Shown in pieces: positions 5,507 through 5,624 of a DNA stretch of 5,624 nt. Made by a program: the position numbers and the translations under genes. Under the pieces are notes generated by a model, which saw only the letters and a list, made by a program, of their open reading frames with translations, was not told the DNA's origin and searched no databases. How positions within the stretch are numbered: position 1 is the stretch's first letter; each line of letters begins with the position of its first letter. The DNA comes from Deltaproteobacteria bacterium (GTDB lineage Bacteria; Desulfobacterota; DSM-4660; Desulfatiglandales; HGW-15). The stretch lies in NCBI GenBank assembly GCA_024641835.1, contig JAHECH010000327.1, forward strand, positions 1 to 5,624, in the 5' to 3' direction.

Positions 5507-5624
5507 ACGTAAAGGAAAATGAAAGGAGAGCCGGAATTGTTACTGAACAGGAGTCGAGAATGTGCTATCGTGTCACCCAACATCCTGATTTGGTCCCTGG
5601 GGTGACCCGACCCCCTGTCGGCTC
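5507..5624. other. Window end, no convincing gene
   Basis: This tail has two short frames. One runs from ATG 5519 for 28 codons. The other runs open from ATG 5560 to the window edge and has AGGAG six bases upstream (5549-5553). The second could be the first 21 codons of a gene that continues outside, but its sequence (MCYRVTQHPDLVPG) is not one I recognise, and it is too short to judge. Confidence 0.3.

Noticed and set aside
5287..5583. 98-codon minus-strand frame across the OsmC relic and terminators
   Set aside because: It passes through two hairpin structures and is antisense to recognisable OsmC codons.
5560..5624. Possible start of a gene at ATG 5560 with AGGAG upstream
   Set aside because: Only 21 codons are visible before the window ends and the residues are not recognised; not enough to call a gene.

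Overview
This window is dominated by the maturation operon for [NiFe]-hydrogenase. On the plus strand, in order, it holds the last two thirds of hypF (its 5' end lies outside the window), then hypC, hypD and hypE. The genes are packed with short overlaps or almost no gap, so they are very probably one transcript. Together they build the Fe(CN)2CO group. HypF activates carbamoyl phosphate and loads the C-terminal cysteine of HypE. HypE dehydrates it to a thiocyanate. The HypC-HypD complex accepts the cyanide on iron and delivers the finished group to the hydrogenase large subunit. All key residues that can be checked are present: Cys2 of HypC, the CGTH and GCPVC motifs and C-terminal cysteine cluster of HypD, the PRIC tail of HypE, and the HHHAH motif of HypF.

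Positions 3839 to 5624 are accessory and gene-poor. Right after hypE is a 148-bp element with 19-bp imperfect terminal inverted repeats (16/19), a 6-bp flanking direct repeat and a strong internal hairpin. It has the form of a MITE-type non-autonomous element. About 200 bp of apparently non-coding sequence follows. Then comes a 99-residue protein of the TIGR04076 type (function unknown), a terminator that works in both directions, and on the minus strand a 55-codon gene with an excellent ribosome binding site and a good sigma-54-type promoter upstream. Next, on the plus strand, is the C-terminal half of an OsmC-family gene whose N-terminal half is missing or decayed. A compact terminator follows it, then a nested-hairpin repeat. 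The last 100 bp hold no convincing gene.

The organism is probably a strictly or facultatively anaerobic bacterium of moderate G+C. The hypFCDE order, a sigma-54-type promoter, and TIGR04076 and OsmC-like genes would fit a deltaproteobacterial (Desulfobacterota, for example Syntrophobacter-like) genome. That is an impression from sequence style and was not tested.

I do not see a clearly new multi-gene system. The best leads are the MITE-like element, the small sigma-54-linked minus-strand gene, the decayed OsmC gene and the nested hairpin near the end.
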